Source: Flavobacterium sp. (GTDB lineage: Bacteria > Bacteroidota > Bacteroidia > Flavobacteriales > Flavobacteriaceae). From it: DNA of 64,000 nucleotides. Location: positions 1,550,001 through 1,614,000 of the forward strand of contig NZ_JBCNKR010000006.1 of the NCBI RefSeq assembly GCF_039595935.1, in the 5' to 3' direction. Shown one piece after another: positions 48,007-57,451 of the stretch. The notes under the pieces were generated by a model. That model saw only the letters and a program-made list of their open reading frames with translations. It searched no databases and was not told where the DNA came from. The translations under genes were made by a program, and so were the position numbers. Each line of letters starts with the position of its first letter. Positions within the stretch are counted from its first letter, which is position 1.

Positions 48007-48834
48007 TTAAACGATACCTTCTTTCTCTAAAGCACTTTTTACTTCTTTGTACCAATACGGAAACACTTTAAAAAGCCTGTTTTCTATTTCCTGAACAATA
48101 TCTATTCTGTATTTTTTTTGACCGGCAATGTGTGTGTAACCAATTTTATCTGCCAACTGGCTGTTTTCGAACAAGTTTTTTTTCCAGAGTAATAATGTTG
48201 GTTTAATATTTTTGTGATGTAATAAAGCGGCCAGATTATATTGTTCTAAAACGATACAAGGTTCTATTCGTGCTATTTCCGGATTATTATATTTTATAAA
48301 AATTTCTTCTAAATCATAATACACTTTTAAAAACTCATCCCGAAGTTCAAGATCTCTAAAACCCAATACTCCACAGTTAAATGCGTATCCTAAATCGGGT
48401 TTCCAATAGTCTAAATCCTGAGTATATTGATTAAAAAAATCTAAACGATATTGGTACATGCCGTATAATTCGTAATCATTTTGTTCGACGATTACTTTAT
48501 CAAAATCAAAATGTATTTTTTTCTTTATAAAAACATCATTGTCAAGATGAACAAACGGTTTGGTTTGTTTTTCCATAACATCAATTTTCGATTTCATCCA
48601 AATCACAGCGTCTTTATTACTGCTGATTTTAGTAACTCTGCACGGGAGCATATAAAGAAACTTATAGGCAGTTTCATCAGCATAAAGTTCGATATCCTGA
48701 TACCATAAATGGCTGTACAGTATACTTAAAGCAGTCGAATAAATCGTTTCTTTAAATTTATTGCCTTCATTCCATCGATTATTACTAATGGGATATGCAT
48801 CTAAGCTGTAAATTATTCTAGGCTCTCCCTTCAT
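48007..48834 (-). CDS. Glycosyltransferase-like protein (DUF6734-like), paralogue 1
   Basis: This 275-residue protein has the same plan as its neighbour: IIYSLDAYPISNNRW at the start, WMKSKIDVMEKQTKPF, and FVHLDNDVFIKKK with D98-N-D100 as candidate DxD. The middle (YWKPDLGYAFNCGVLGF) resembles the acceptor-side region of GT-A enzymes. Its start overlaps the stop of the nucleotidyltransferase-like gene by 4 bp, and it is 18 bp from the second paralogue, a tandem duplication in one operon. Confidence 0.77.
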   Translation of the reverse strand: MKGEPRIIYSLDAYPISNNRWNEGNKFKETIYSTALSILYSHLWYQDIELYADETAYKFLYMLPCRVTKISSNKDAVIWMKSKIDVMEKQTKPFVHLDNDVFIKKKIHFDFDKVIVEQNDYELYGMYQYRLDFFNQYTQDLDYWKPDLGYAFNCGVLGFRDLELRDEFLKVYYDLEEIFIKYNNPEIARIEPCIVLEQYNLAALLHHKNIKPTLLLWKKNLFENSQLADKIGYTHIAGQKKYRIDIVQEIENRLFKVFPYWYKEVKSALEKEGIV

Positions 48835-49409
48835 AAAATATTTTTTTTAATAGTATGAATTAAGTTTTTTTCTTCAAGGAAAGTTACATTGTTGTATAAA
48901 GAAGCTTTTCGACTGTGTTTATACAATCGTCTCCATTGATAATCGATACCTTTTGCTGCTGAGGTATTGAGATGTATTTCGTTATTATGATTTTTTTTAC
49001 TTTCTTCAAATGAGGTATGCCAGACCATTTTGCCCAACAAAGGTGATTGTATAAAGGCTGAATGAGAAAAATCTCTTGGAAAAGTGTCTATATTAATTGA
49101 ATTTTCTCCAATTCTGAATATATGTACTAAAGCTTCGCCATTTTTTGTTTTATAGAATTTTGACCTATATCTTTTGGTTTCCAATTTGTTCATCATGGGC
49201 TGTAAATCTTGTTCGTTTTCAAAAAGCAGATCTATATCATTAATTGTAATGTCATAATATTGACGCAGATTTAGATAGTCTGCAATACCTCCGCAAAAAA
49301 CGACTTTAGACAGGTTTACATTATTGAATAAAAATTCTAAAGCCATTTGCTGAAGACTGCGAATATTTTTTTTATCGTATTCTAAAAAAGAGGTATTTTC
49401 AATATTCAT
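48831..49409 (-). CDS. Nucleotidyltransferase-fold protein in the eCIS operon
   Basis: This 192-residue protein has VVFCGGIADYLNLR (G40-G41) followed by INDIDLLF (D58, D60), the G-[GS]...DxD arrangement of minimal nucleotidyltransferases. The remaining part (HIFRIGENSINIDTFPRDF) fits the third acidic strand of that fold. It lies 11 bp after the tape-measure gene and overlaps the glycosyltransferase-like gene by 4 bp. It may modify a protein, sugar or nucleotide together with the two downstream enzymes; the substrate is unknown. Confidence 0.65.
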   Translation of the reverse strand: MNIENTSFLEYDKKNIRSLQQMALEFLFNNVNLSKVVFCGGIADYLNLRQYYDITINDIDLLFENEQDLQPMMNKLETKRYRSKFYKTKNGEALVHIFRIGENSINIDTFPRDFSHSAFIQSPLLGKMVWHTSFEESKKNHNNEIHLNTSAAKGIDYQWRRLYKHSRKASLYNNVTFLEEKNLIHTIKKNIL

Positions 49410-49420
49410 ACTTTTAATTT

Positions 49421-51289
49421 TTACCAGTTTACATATATGATTCGTTTTTTCCAGGCCAATTTTACGATGCTTAAATTCCAGCTTAATTTATCTAATAAAA
49501 CATCTTGTGTTTTTCGCTCTATAAGTATTACAGGACTTTCGTCTCCATTAACATTTAGTTTTCCGGGACGCTGCAAAAATTCGTTTTGAAGCAATTCTGC
49601 CGATGATGTTTTCATTATATCCCAATTGCTCAATACCGCCTGCAGCATTGCAGCTGCTTCTTTTTTCATTTCTTCAGAGAGAACAATGTTTCTTTCAATT
49701 GGTTGTGCGATTGGAATATTGCATAAGAATTTTTCGAAAGCCATGGTGTTTTCATAATCCTGTTCCTGCCCGGTGGCTATATAATGCAAAAGATGCGCGG
49801 CAACTTCCGGATTATTTATAGTATTGTCGTCTTTGTTGAGCAGTTTGCAATTTTCAAAAAGAAATTTCATAAACGGATGAATCAATACTAAACCTGCATT
49901 TTGAACATATAAATCGTTGACATTTGTATCTATGTAAATATTGGCATCAGTTAGGCTTTCTTCTGTATCTAGTATAACTTCTTCCGTATTTTCTTTTTCT
50001 TCTTTTTCAATAGAAAAATCTTTTTTATCCAATACTTCTTCTTGAGTGTTGGGCGTTTTTTCTATTGAATTATTTGATACTGATTCGATGTTTTCAGCGT
50101 TGTTGTTAGTGTTTACATCTTTGTTTTTTGACGAAATCAAATCAGAATTGGACACTTCCTTTTCATTACTTTCCTGAATTCTTTTTGTTTTTATTTCAGT
50201 TTTATTTTCAGTTCCTTTTTCTGTTTTTGTTTTTCCTTTTGTCTCAGCTTTTATTTCTGTTTCAGTCTTAGCTTCAGTTTCTGGTTTTGTCATTGACTTT
50301 GTCTCAGTCTCAGTTTTTACTGATTCTTGTGTTTTTGAAACTGTTTCTGTTTTCGTTTCTTTTTCTTTTAAAATAATTGATTCTATTTTGTTTTCGATAA
50401 TCGAAACAATAGAATCAAGATTAGCCAGTAATTCTAGTTCGTTTTGGTTTGCTGTCTGGGTTTGAATTTCCTTTAGAAAAAGTTCTTTGTGTTCTAAAAA
50501 GATTTTCTTTTTATGGAATTCAAATACACTGAAAATTAATTTAAAAAGCTTTTGTTTTACAATTGTTGTACTCGTTTTCAAAAGGTTTAAAACAACTATT
50601 TCCCACGTTAAAAATCTTTGATTTGAAGCCAATTGATTTTTAGAAATAGACTTTTCAATGTGTTTTTTTATTGTTTCAATCCTGATTATTTTGGCACTGC
50701 TTTCAGTATTGTTTTGTTTTAACAATATTCCTTTTTTAAGAATGGTTACAATTTGGCTGTCGCTAAATTGTTTGATAAATCGTGTTCTTACAATTGGTTT
50801 TTGAATTGCATTTTTCCATTTTAAAGAAAACGTTTCATCATTTAGGATTTCATTAAATGTAGTATCATTGACTATTTTAAAATCCTGATTTAAGGTTGTC
50901 CACCAGGTATTTGTGCCTGTTTCTAGGAAATGAAAAAAGCTTTCTATTTCTTTTTCCTGTGCATTAATTAGTTTATATCCTTCTGTGTTTTTATCTTCTT
51001 TTTCAAAAACTTCTTCAACTTGTTTAGTCACTTTTTTGAGAATTTGATCTTTGATATTTTCGAAATCCAAATTTTGATTTATAGCAATATCAATGTCGAG
51101 TTTGTCTAATTGTATGCTGTGTGAAGGTTTTTTTGAAGCGATTTCATTAAAATAATTTTCTAAAAAAGAGAATATTTCCTTTTGCAAAAACGCATCAATA
51201 TTGTCCTTGAGATAATACCCTTTTTCTTTAGAATTGGTATTTATCTCAAGGAAAACTTTATTGATAATATGTTTATTTAATTCTTGCAT
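49421..51289 (-). CDS. eCIS tape-measure protein (CIS_TMP-like)
   Basis: This is a 622-residue protein. The N-terminal motif (HIINKVFLEINTNS, then LEINTN- and LDKLDIDI-type strands) and the C-terminal part (AGLVLIHPFMKFLFENC, LLHYIATGQE, IVLSEEMKKEAAAMLQAVL, WDIMKTSS) match the contractile-injection tape-measure family of Bacteroidota. Residues about 313-385 are a low-complexity K/T/E tract (TETETKS, TETEIKAETKGK), probably an extended or coiled segment. It overlaps the previous gene by 17 bp. Tape-measure proteins set tube length and may carry cargo near the tip. Confidence 0.82.
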   Translation of the reverse strand: MQELNKHIINKVFLEINTNSKEKGYYLKDNIDAFLQKEIFSFLENYFNEIASKKPSHSIQLDKLDIDIAINQNLDFENIKDQILKKVTKQVEEVFEKEDKNTEGYKLINAQEKEIESFFHFLETGTNTWWTTLNQDFKIVNDTTFNEILNDETFSLKWKNAIQKPIVRTRFIKQFSDSQIVTILKKGILLKQNNTESSAKIIRIETIKKHIEKSISKNQLASNQRFLTWEIVVLNLLKTSTTIVKQKLFKLIFSVFEFHKKKIFLEHKELFLKEIQTQTANQNELELLANLDSIVSIIENKIESIILKEKETKTETVSKTQESVKTETETKSMTKPETEAKTETEIKAETKGKTKTEKGTENKTEIKTKRIQESNEKEVSNSDLISSKNKDVNTNNNAENIESVSNNSIEKTPNTQEEVLDKKDFSIEKEEKENTEEVILDTEESLTDANIYIDTNVNDLYVQNAGLVLIHPFMKFLFENCKLLNKDDNTINNPEVAAHLLHYIATGQEQDYENTMAFEKFLCNIPIAQPIERNIVLSEEMKKEAAAMLQAVLSNWDIMKTSSAELLQNEFLQRPGKLNVNGDESPVILIERKTQDVLLDKLSWNLSIVKLAWKKRIIYVNW

Positions 51290-54200
51290 CCGGTGTAAGG
51301 GCTTCTATTTGTATATTCAAATTGGCAATTATAAAATCGATTTTTGGAAATACTTTTAGCATGCTGGATAAAAACTTTTTCAATGATCCGTCAGTATCAG
51401 CATTGAATTTTATTTCGATGAAACTTTGAAATAAATTATTAAAAAGTAATCCTGCCGGGAAAATTTGTTTTTCAGACGCTTTAAGCACTTCCGGATCCTG
51501 ACATCTCAAAATTGTATAATACAGCGAAGTATTTAGTGATATGAGTGTTTGTACGGCAGCAATCTGTTCAAGATTTTGCAGTTTAATAGAAGACGCAACA
51601 ACAGAAGATATGAAATTGAAATATTCCTGTGTAAATAATTCAGATATTTTAGCATTTTCCTTACCGCCGATATAACTCTCAAGGCTTTTTTGAACGTCGG
51701 CCAATTTGTTTTCAGTTTGAGTGATGAAGTTCACAGTATCTCTGCTGAATTTATTTAAAGTGGAAGTTTCTTTGAAAACAGAAATAGTTTCCATGGCATT
51801 TTTTATAAATGAATCAGCATTGTTAAGACAAGTATTTTCTTCAGCGGGTTTTCTAATTTCTATTACTTTTGGACCATCGGTTACAGAACCGCATTTTCCT
51901 TCTGCCGTTAATGAAACTGAAATAGATGGGTCTTTAAATATAGAAACGGGTCTTGTTACGGGTTCTTTTTTATCTGTTTTTACTATTTCTCCATTAATAT
52001 CCCAGACATAAGTTGCCGCATTTACAGAGTTGTTATTTAAAGTCAACATTCCGGTTGGATCTATAACAAAATTGAAACTGGCAGTAGGCAGATCTAAAAG
52101 TGTAATGGTAAGATTGGATGGTTTATCGTCTATAAAAATGGTTACAGTTTGAACATCCTTAGATACCTCACCTGGAACAAACATATATTTTTCTCCGAAT
52201 GTAACCTGAACTCCTTCTCCTAAAATTTGTACCCCTTTTACATTAGGTTCCAGAGTAAGCTCTACTGGTTTATCGTTTCGGCAAAAAGAGATTTTGTTTA
52301 CTAATTTGCCATCTACGAGCACTTTTGGATCTTCAATTTCAAAACTCACAGGATGTGTGATTTGGAAACCGCAATTTCCATTGTCGGCACTAACAGTGAC
52401 ATCAAATGTAAATTTCTTTTGGGATTCGCTATTATACTTGTAGATGTGTTTTATTTCGGTTTTGTCTGTTACAAGATCGGTTTTGTCGCCAAAATCCCAG
52501 GTATATTTATTGCCTTCGATATTTTCTCCGGTTACGGTAAAAGTCACTTCGGTTTCATTAACTCCTGATGGTTTTGTAGGAACTGCAGTAAAATCGAATT
52601 TTGGTTTTTCAAAAATGGTTATCTTACAATCCGTATCAAAATTATTAACTGTAAAGGTTATAGGCTGACCTATCAATTCTTTGCTTACTAAATTTGGATC
52701 AAAAACAAGCGCTCCAAATTCATTTACTTTTATTCCACCGTTTTGATCAGGTCTAACATTGGCTTTTACAAAACCTCCGGATGGAGTTACTTTAAAAGGC
52801 AGAGGAGGTGTTTTACTGTCAAAACAAATTTTATCTACTGGTAAAGTAAGTCCAATGTTGTTTTCATCACAACATAAATACGGTATCGAAAAATCAGCCA
52901 CTACGGGATTCAAAATAGGAATACCTTCTGTAAATTTTTCAAAATCACCAGTTAATGATGGTTTACGGCTGTTGTAATAGTAATAATAAGGTACTTTTTC
53001 TTCCAGATATATCATTATGAAAGTGCCTCCTGGAACTACACCTGCTTTATGCTCGTAACCGTGGTTTTTGTTGAGGTAATACTCGGTGAATTTCTGGATG
53101 GTTTTATCTAATTCATTTGAATTTACAGCCAGAATCATGATATTAAATCCGAGTCCGTTTTCTAATCTAATTTGCTGAATAGCTTTTAGTGCTTCTTTGT
53201 AATTACGTCCCTGATGACCTTCAATTCTATAAAAATCACTGTCAAGGTGTATTTCGAGCGGGTATTTAGTATTTAATAAATCATCATGGTAACTAACATT
53301 GTTTTTTTCTAACCCTAAAATAGTTTTATCAAAATCCCAGGCTTTAATAAGCGAATCGTTTACATCATTGTAAAAAGGAATGGCTTTTTTGCCCAATTTA
53401 CCCAATTGTAAAGAAGGTGTAACTTTTATAAAATCATAAGCAGGATTGTAGTTTTCTAATAATTGCGCACTTCGCAGAATAAGACTGTACATTTTTTGTA
53501 TGGCTGTGTTTTCGCCATAGCAAACTTTTATCTCATCTGCTTTTATTTCATCTGCTTTTACCTTTTTCTTTTCTTTCAAATCTTTAACAGGAGCATTGTC
53601 ATCTGCAAGGCAGTCATTGCAAGTGTTTAAATTTTCTCCTGAAAGTAAAGGCGATTTGTAAAAAGCATGACGGAATTCAAAACAAGGTTTCGTTTTTATT
53701 AGTTCACCCAGCATTAAGTGTTTTGGAAAAGCATTAATATCCGGATAACAATAGGTGTCGTCTATGTTAAGCAGAAGTGCTTTGGTTTCGTTGTAAGTAT
53801 CAACAAGATCGTTAAGCAGATCATATCGATATTGAAAATCTGAGGGAAGCAGCGGGTCTCCTTCAAAATTAAATAATTCGTCTATATTTTTTAGAATTGA
53901 TTCTAAAACGACCGGCATGTTTAAACCTGTCAGCAGCTGATTGTAGCCTTCCTGCAATTTTTTAACAACATTGTTTTTGAAAATTCCTTTGGTAAAAGTT
54001 TGTTTTAATACTTCCAGATGAGCAAAATCGTCTTTTTTTAATACAATTCTGTTTGATTTTAGGTCTGGTAATGTATGATATAAATTGACATAATTGATTT
54101 TGCCAATCATGCTGTCATAATTCATTATTTTTGCGGCAACGTCTTTGCTTACAATTAAAACTTTATAATTGCCGACAATTTCTAATCCCTGATTGTCACA

Positions 54201-54737
54201 CGAAAGACTTACACAGAGATCAGATTCTTTTTCATAAGACTCCAGATACAAAAGAATTACGGCTTCTTTAAGCTCAAATTTTGTATTGGCCGAAAATTCT
54301 GTTAAAGCAAAATAAGGGTCTTTTTCTTTTTTTTGCTGTTCTTCTGTCAAGAGTTCAAAAAGAGGCAATTGTTGGTTTGCGCCACCATAGAAAAAAGGTT
54401 TGTATGCCGCTTTTGTATTATCATAAATTTTGCAGTGCGTATAGGTTTTGGAGTCAAAATCGATTTTTTTGTTTCCCAATACATCTGCCTGATATAATTT
54501 AAAAAGATCACCATCAGTAGTTATACCAGTTCCCTGCGTTATTGAAATTGTTTTTTGAGCCTCATTATAAGCTGGATAAAGTCCGCAAACTATACCAACG
54601 CCACTCAGGTAAATGCGTGACAGGCGATCCTGATCGTCAAAAAAATCGACAACCTCATTAAGGTTTCCTTCTGTAAGTACCTGATTCTTTGTGAATCGTC
54701 GGTATTGTGTTGTTATTGTTGAAAGTTTAACTGACAT
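51273..54737 (-). CDS. Large eCIS structural protein with PKD domain
   Basis: This is a 1154-residue protein. The first 670 residues, with no signal peptide, have the opening TITTQYRRFTKNQVLTEG, FFDDQDRLSRIYLSGVGIV and a Cys-containing segment (CNDCLADDN). Residues about 735-830 hold a PKD domain with the classic YTWDFGDKT. A second Ig-like block (about 830-1000) and a helical C-terminal part follow. It lies in the eCIS operon between the second baseplate gene and the tape-measure gene (17-bp overlap). The position and beta-rich modules fit a baseplate- or fibre-associated protein; its exact role is not recognised. PKD domains more often occur in exported adhesins. Confidence 0.8.
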   Translation of the reverse strand: MSVKLSTITTQYRRFTKNQVLTEGNLNEVVDFFDDQDRLSRIYLSGVGIVCGLYPAYNEAQKTISITQGTGITTDGDLFKLYQADVLGNKKIDFDSKTYTHCKIYDNTKAAYKPFFYGGANQQLPLFELLTEEQQKKEKDPYFALTEFSANTKFELKEAVILLYLESYEKESDLCVSLSCDNQGLEIVGNYKVLIVSKDVAAKIMNYDSMIGKINYVNLYHTLPDLKSNRIVLKKDDFAHLEVLKQTFTKGIFKNNVVKKLQEGYNQLLTGLNMPVVLESILKNIDELFNFEGDPLLPSDFQYRYDLLNDLVDTYNETKALLLNIDDTYCYPDINAFPKHLMLGELIKTKPCFEFRHAFYKSPLLSGENLNTCNDCLADDNAPVKDLKEKKKVKADEIKADEIKVCYGENTAIQKMYSLILRSAQLLENYNPAYDFIKVTPSLQLGKLGKKAIPFYNDVNDSLIKAWDFDKTILGLEKNNVSYHDDLLNTKYPLEIHLDSDFYRIEGHQGRNYKEALKAIQQIRLENGLGFNIMILAVNSNELDKTIQKFTEYYLNKNHGYEHKAGVVPGGTFIMIYLEEKVPYYYYYNSRKPSLTGDFEKFTEGIPILNPVVADFSIPYLCCDENNIGLTLPVDKICFDSKTPPLPFKVTPSGGFVKANVRPDQNGGIKVNEFGALVFDPNLVSKELIGQPITFTVNNFDTDCKITIFEKPKFDFTAVPTKPSGVNETEVTFTVTGENIEGNKYTWDFGDKTDLVTDKTEIKHIYKYNSESQKKFTFDVTVSADNGNCGFQITHPVSFEIEDPKVLVDGKLVNKISFCRNDKPVELTLEPNVKGVQILGEGVQVTFGEKYMFVPGEVSKDVQTVTIFIDDKPSNLTITLLDLPTASFNFVIDPTGMLTLNNNSVNAATYVWDINGEIVKTDKKEPVTRPVSIFKDPSISVSLTAEGKCGSVTDGPKVIEIRKPAEENTCLNNADSFIKNAMETISVFKETSTLNKFSRDTVNFITQTENKLADVQKSLESYIGGKENAKISELFTQEYFNFISSVVASSIKLQNLEQIAAVQTLISLNTSLYYTILRCQDPEVLKASEKQIFPAGLLFNNLFQSFIEIKFNADTDGSLKKFLSSMLKVFPKIDFIIANLNIQIEALTPDARIK

Positions 54738-54748
54738 TGTAATAGTTT

Positions 54749-57451
54749 TTATAATGATCCTAAATTCGTTTTTCCTAGTATAATTTTATCTGACAATCGC
54801 TCGTTTTCATCACTGCAGTCAAATAGTCGTCCTGTTGGGTAAACATTGTCCAGACTGGTAAGTGATTTAATAAAACTGATTAATTGCGGTTCAGGCTGCT
54901 CTTGATTCAAATCGGTTTTGGCGATTAAGTAGTCTTTATATGTTTTTTCAAACTGAACAAGCTGGTTTTCTGCGGGGTCTTTTACATCTTTTTCCCTATA
55001 TCCAATCCAGCAAACTTTTGCCAGAACGTGAGCCGGCAATTCTTCCTTAATTATTTTTTCGATATAATTTCTAAAATCGGTATTGGCAAATCGCAGCGTA
55101 TATCCCGGCAGCACTACGCTCACGCGGTAAGAGTAGGGATCTATGGGTTCGCAGTCACCGCATTCTTCGGCGCAGACAGGCATGAACGTATCAGGATTTA
55201 CAGTTATCTGGTTTACATCCGGGCGTAGCATCATATGTTCTACCAAAAACATTCCTTCTTCGGTAAAATCTTCTTTCATGAATTTTATCAAGTCCAGAAT
55301 CGATTTTTCTAAATCCTGCAGGTTATTATAATATTCATATCTGCGGGCAATAATGCGGTCCGGATTTTTCTTGTCTTTAATGGCTTGATTTATAATATCG
55401 TAAGAATATTTGCCTGCGTCTGACTGTTGTATTAAAATATTATCGATGATGGATAAATCTTTTACAGTTCCATTTTTAAAAGCCTCTTTAATTTTATATT
55501 CCCTGGTCTGAATAATTTGCAATACGGCAAAATAAAGTTCCTTATTCGCTGCTGAGGTATCGAAATATTCTACTGTTGAAGAAAGTACAATTTCATTATT
55601 AGTGTCCAGAATACGCCATCTGTACACAGATTGATTGTCTGAGTCAATAAAATTGTACATTTCGACAAATGAGTTTGAAAGATTTCGGCGGCTGTAATCT
55701 TTAATACCTATGAGTCTCGAGATTCTTTTTTCGGCTCCCGAAACATTATTCGTATTCCATAAATTGGCAATGGGCTGTTTGTAATAATCAAAAGCATTGC
55801 CACGATCTTTGCTTACTACTTTATAATCTTTTAAGAAGTTTTCTTTGTCACGCAATACGACCTGATCCGTAGTATTGCCATAAATGGTTTTGTTGACAAA
55901 AACATATTCTGAAAAATTTTCTGCAAAACGAGACAAAAGGTGGTCTAAAATTTTATTTCTACGTTCAATATTATTGTCCTGCTGGTCAAAAAGCAGTTCG
56001 GTAATAGAATCATCCGTGTAATTTTCATATCCGTTTACAATATCATCTGCACTTTCAATGTCTTTAACGACTTGAGTAAAAAGAGTTCGGGTTAAATTTC
56101 CGCTCACAGAAAGCAATTCGCTTACCTGACCTAATTGTTTAAAATAACTTCCTAAGATCTGATCAAAAAATAAAAGATATCCTTTTAGTTGTTTTGCTTT
56201 AGCTTTACGCTCAACAGATGCTCTCGATGGAAGCCCCACTTCGCCAATACCATAGGTTTCAGGAAAATCATTTTGTATGGTTGTATAAATGTCCGTATTA
56301 AGATATTCGCCATTTGGAATATCTAATTCTTTATCCTGGCTGGCGTTGGTTGTGGCTTTGTCTTTTTCGGCTTTTATGGCATCTAAATAAATTTTTACCT
56401 GAGCCTGATTGATATTCAAAGGCAATAATCCTTTGTTGTAATTGAAAACACTTTTAACACAAATAACAGGTTTTTGGTAAGGAGCAAGGCAGATTAGCCA
56501 TTTGTTTTCTAAATCATCGCCTCCGCAATTTCCTAACGAAATATCTTTTATGAGTACGACATCCGGTACAGACATTATTATTCTCATAATATCAGAAAGG
56601 CGCACTTCGTTTCTCAAATCGGCGGTAAGTAATTCTTTTGTATCAATAAATCCGTTTTCTAAAGATGGACCGTCAAAAATTTCCAAAGTCGAATATCCTT
56701 TGTCAATCATTTGCTTTAGCGAATAAAAATTGACGGTTGTCGATAAGTAACTTTCAAGAGCATGAATAACATTGGCATGTACCAGTTCTTCATCGGCCTC
56801 CGTATTTACTTCAATATCAGCACATATTTTTATAGGGTAGTCTACCACTTTTCTTATATCAACAAGATCTTCGCAAAGGTTTCTGTTGGCATGATACTGC
56901 TTTCTTATTTCTTCTTTAACGATTTCTATTTCTGAAGGTTTAGAGCTTTCAAAATCTACATACAAATCATACAAACCATTAAGGTCAAAGGATTTTCTTA
57001 AATTTTCTGGTAAATTATTATAATCCTTAATATCATAAGAAAGCTGATTTTTTTTGCAGTCTACATATACTTTTTTCTCATGTTTGGCAAGCCAGCAGTT
57101 TCGAACTCCTTTTATGTCTATAAATAGTTTTCGGTAATCATTTTGCGTTACAGGGCTTGATGATAATACTTCTGAAGCTTTAAAAAATTGTTTTGGAATA
57201 CCTTTATTACTATCATCAGATGCTAATATATTTTCTATAGGAAGATTGAGTCTCATGCCAAGATCTGAAATAGCATAAGAAAGCATTTCCAGCATCGTGA
57301 TACCCGGATCATGCTCATTAAAATCGGTCCAAAATTTGCTGCCAAAAGACTCGATATATTCAATTCCTTTTTTTCTTAAGTAAAAGAAATCCAAATCATC
57401 CTCGGTAGCTGAATTTTTAGGAATGGTGATATGTTGGTTTAGTATTGACAT
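54749..57451 (-). CDS. Second large baseplate (wedge) protein of the eCIS
   Basis: This is a 900-residue protein. Residues 42-66 contain WTDFNEHDPGITMLEML, which matches the (D/E)xDPGITxLE motif of baseplate-J/Afp12-like wedge proteins, then YAISDLGMRLNLP. A Cys cluster (CAEECGDC) and YRVSVVLPGYTLRF near residues 765-790 start a terminal domain. The C-terminus (HVLAKVCWIGYRE) resembles the gp6-type end module. It overlaps the preceding baseplate gene by 13 bp and is followed 11 bp later by the PKD gene. It likely forms the wedge ring with the baseplate-J protein and the gp25-like subunit. Confidence 0.82.
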   Translation of the reverse strand: MSILNQHITIPKNSATEDDLDFFYLRKKGIEYIESFGSKFWTDFNEHDPGITMLEMLSYAISDLGMRLNLPIENILASDDSNKGIPKQFFKASEVLSSSPVTQNDYRKLFIDIKGVRNCWLAKHEKKVYVDCKKNQLSYDIKDYNNLPENLRKSFDLNGLYDLYVDFESSKPSEIEIVKEEIRKQYHANRNLCEDLVDIRKVVDYPIKICADIEVNTEADEELVHANVIHALESYLSTTVNFYSLKQMIDKGYSTLEIFDGPSLENGFIDTKELLTADLRNEVRLSDIMRIIMSVPDVVLIKDISLGNCGGDDLENKWLICLAPYQKPVICVKSVFNYNKGLLPLNINQAQVKIYLDAIKAEKDKATTNASQDKELDIPNGEYLNTDIYTTIQNDFPETYGIGEVGLPSRASVERKAKAKQLKGYLLFFDQILGSYFKQLGQVSELLSVSGNLTRTLFTQVVKDIESADDIVNGYENYTDDSITELLFDQQDNNIERRNKILDHLLSRFAENFSEYVFVNKTIYGNTTDQVVLRDKENFLKDYKVVSKDRGNAFDYYKQPIANLWNTNNVSGAEKRISRLIGIKDYSRRNLSNSFVEMYNFIDSDNQSVYRWRILDTNNEIVLSSTVEYFDTSAANKELYFAVLQIIQTREYKIKEAFKNGTVKDLSIIDNILIQQSDAGKYSYDIINQAIKDKKNPDRIIARRYEYYNNLQDLEKSILDLIKFMKEDFTEEGMFLVEHMMLRPDVNQITVNPDTFMPVCAEECGDCEPIDPYSYRVSVVLPGYTLRFANTDFRNYIEKIIKEELPAHVLAKVCWIGYREKDVKDPAENQLVQFEKTYKDYLIAKTDLNQEQPEPQLISFIKSLTSLDNVYPTGRLFDCSDENERLSDKIILGKTNLGSL

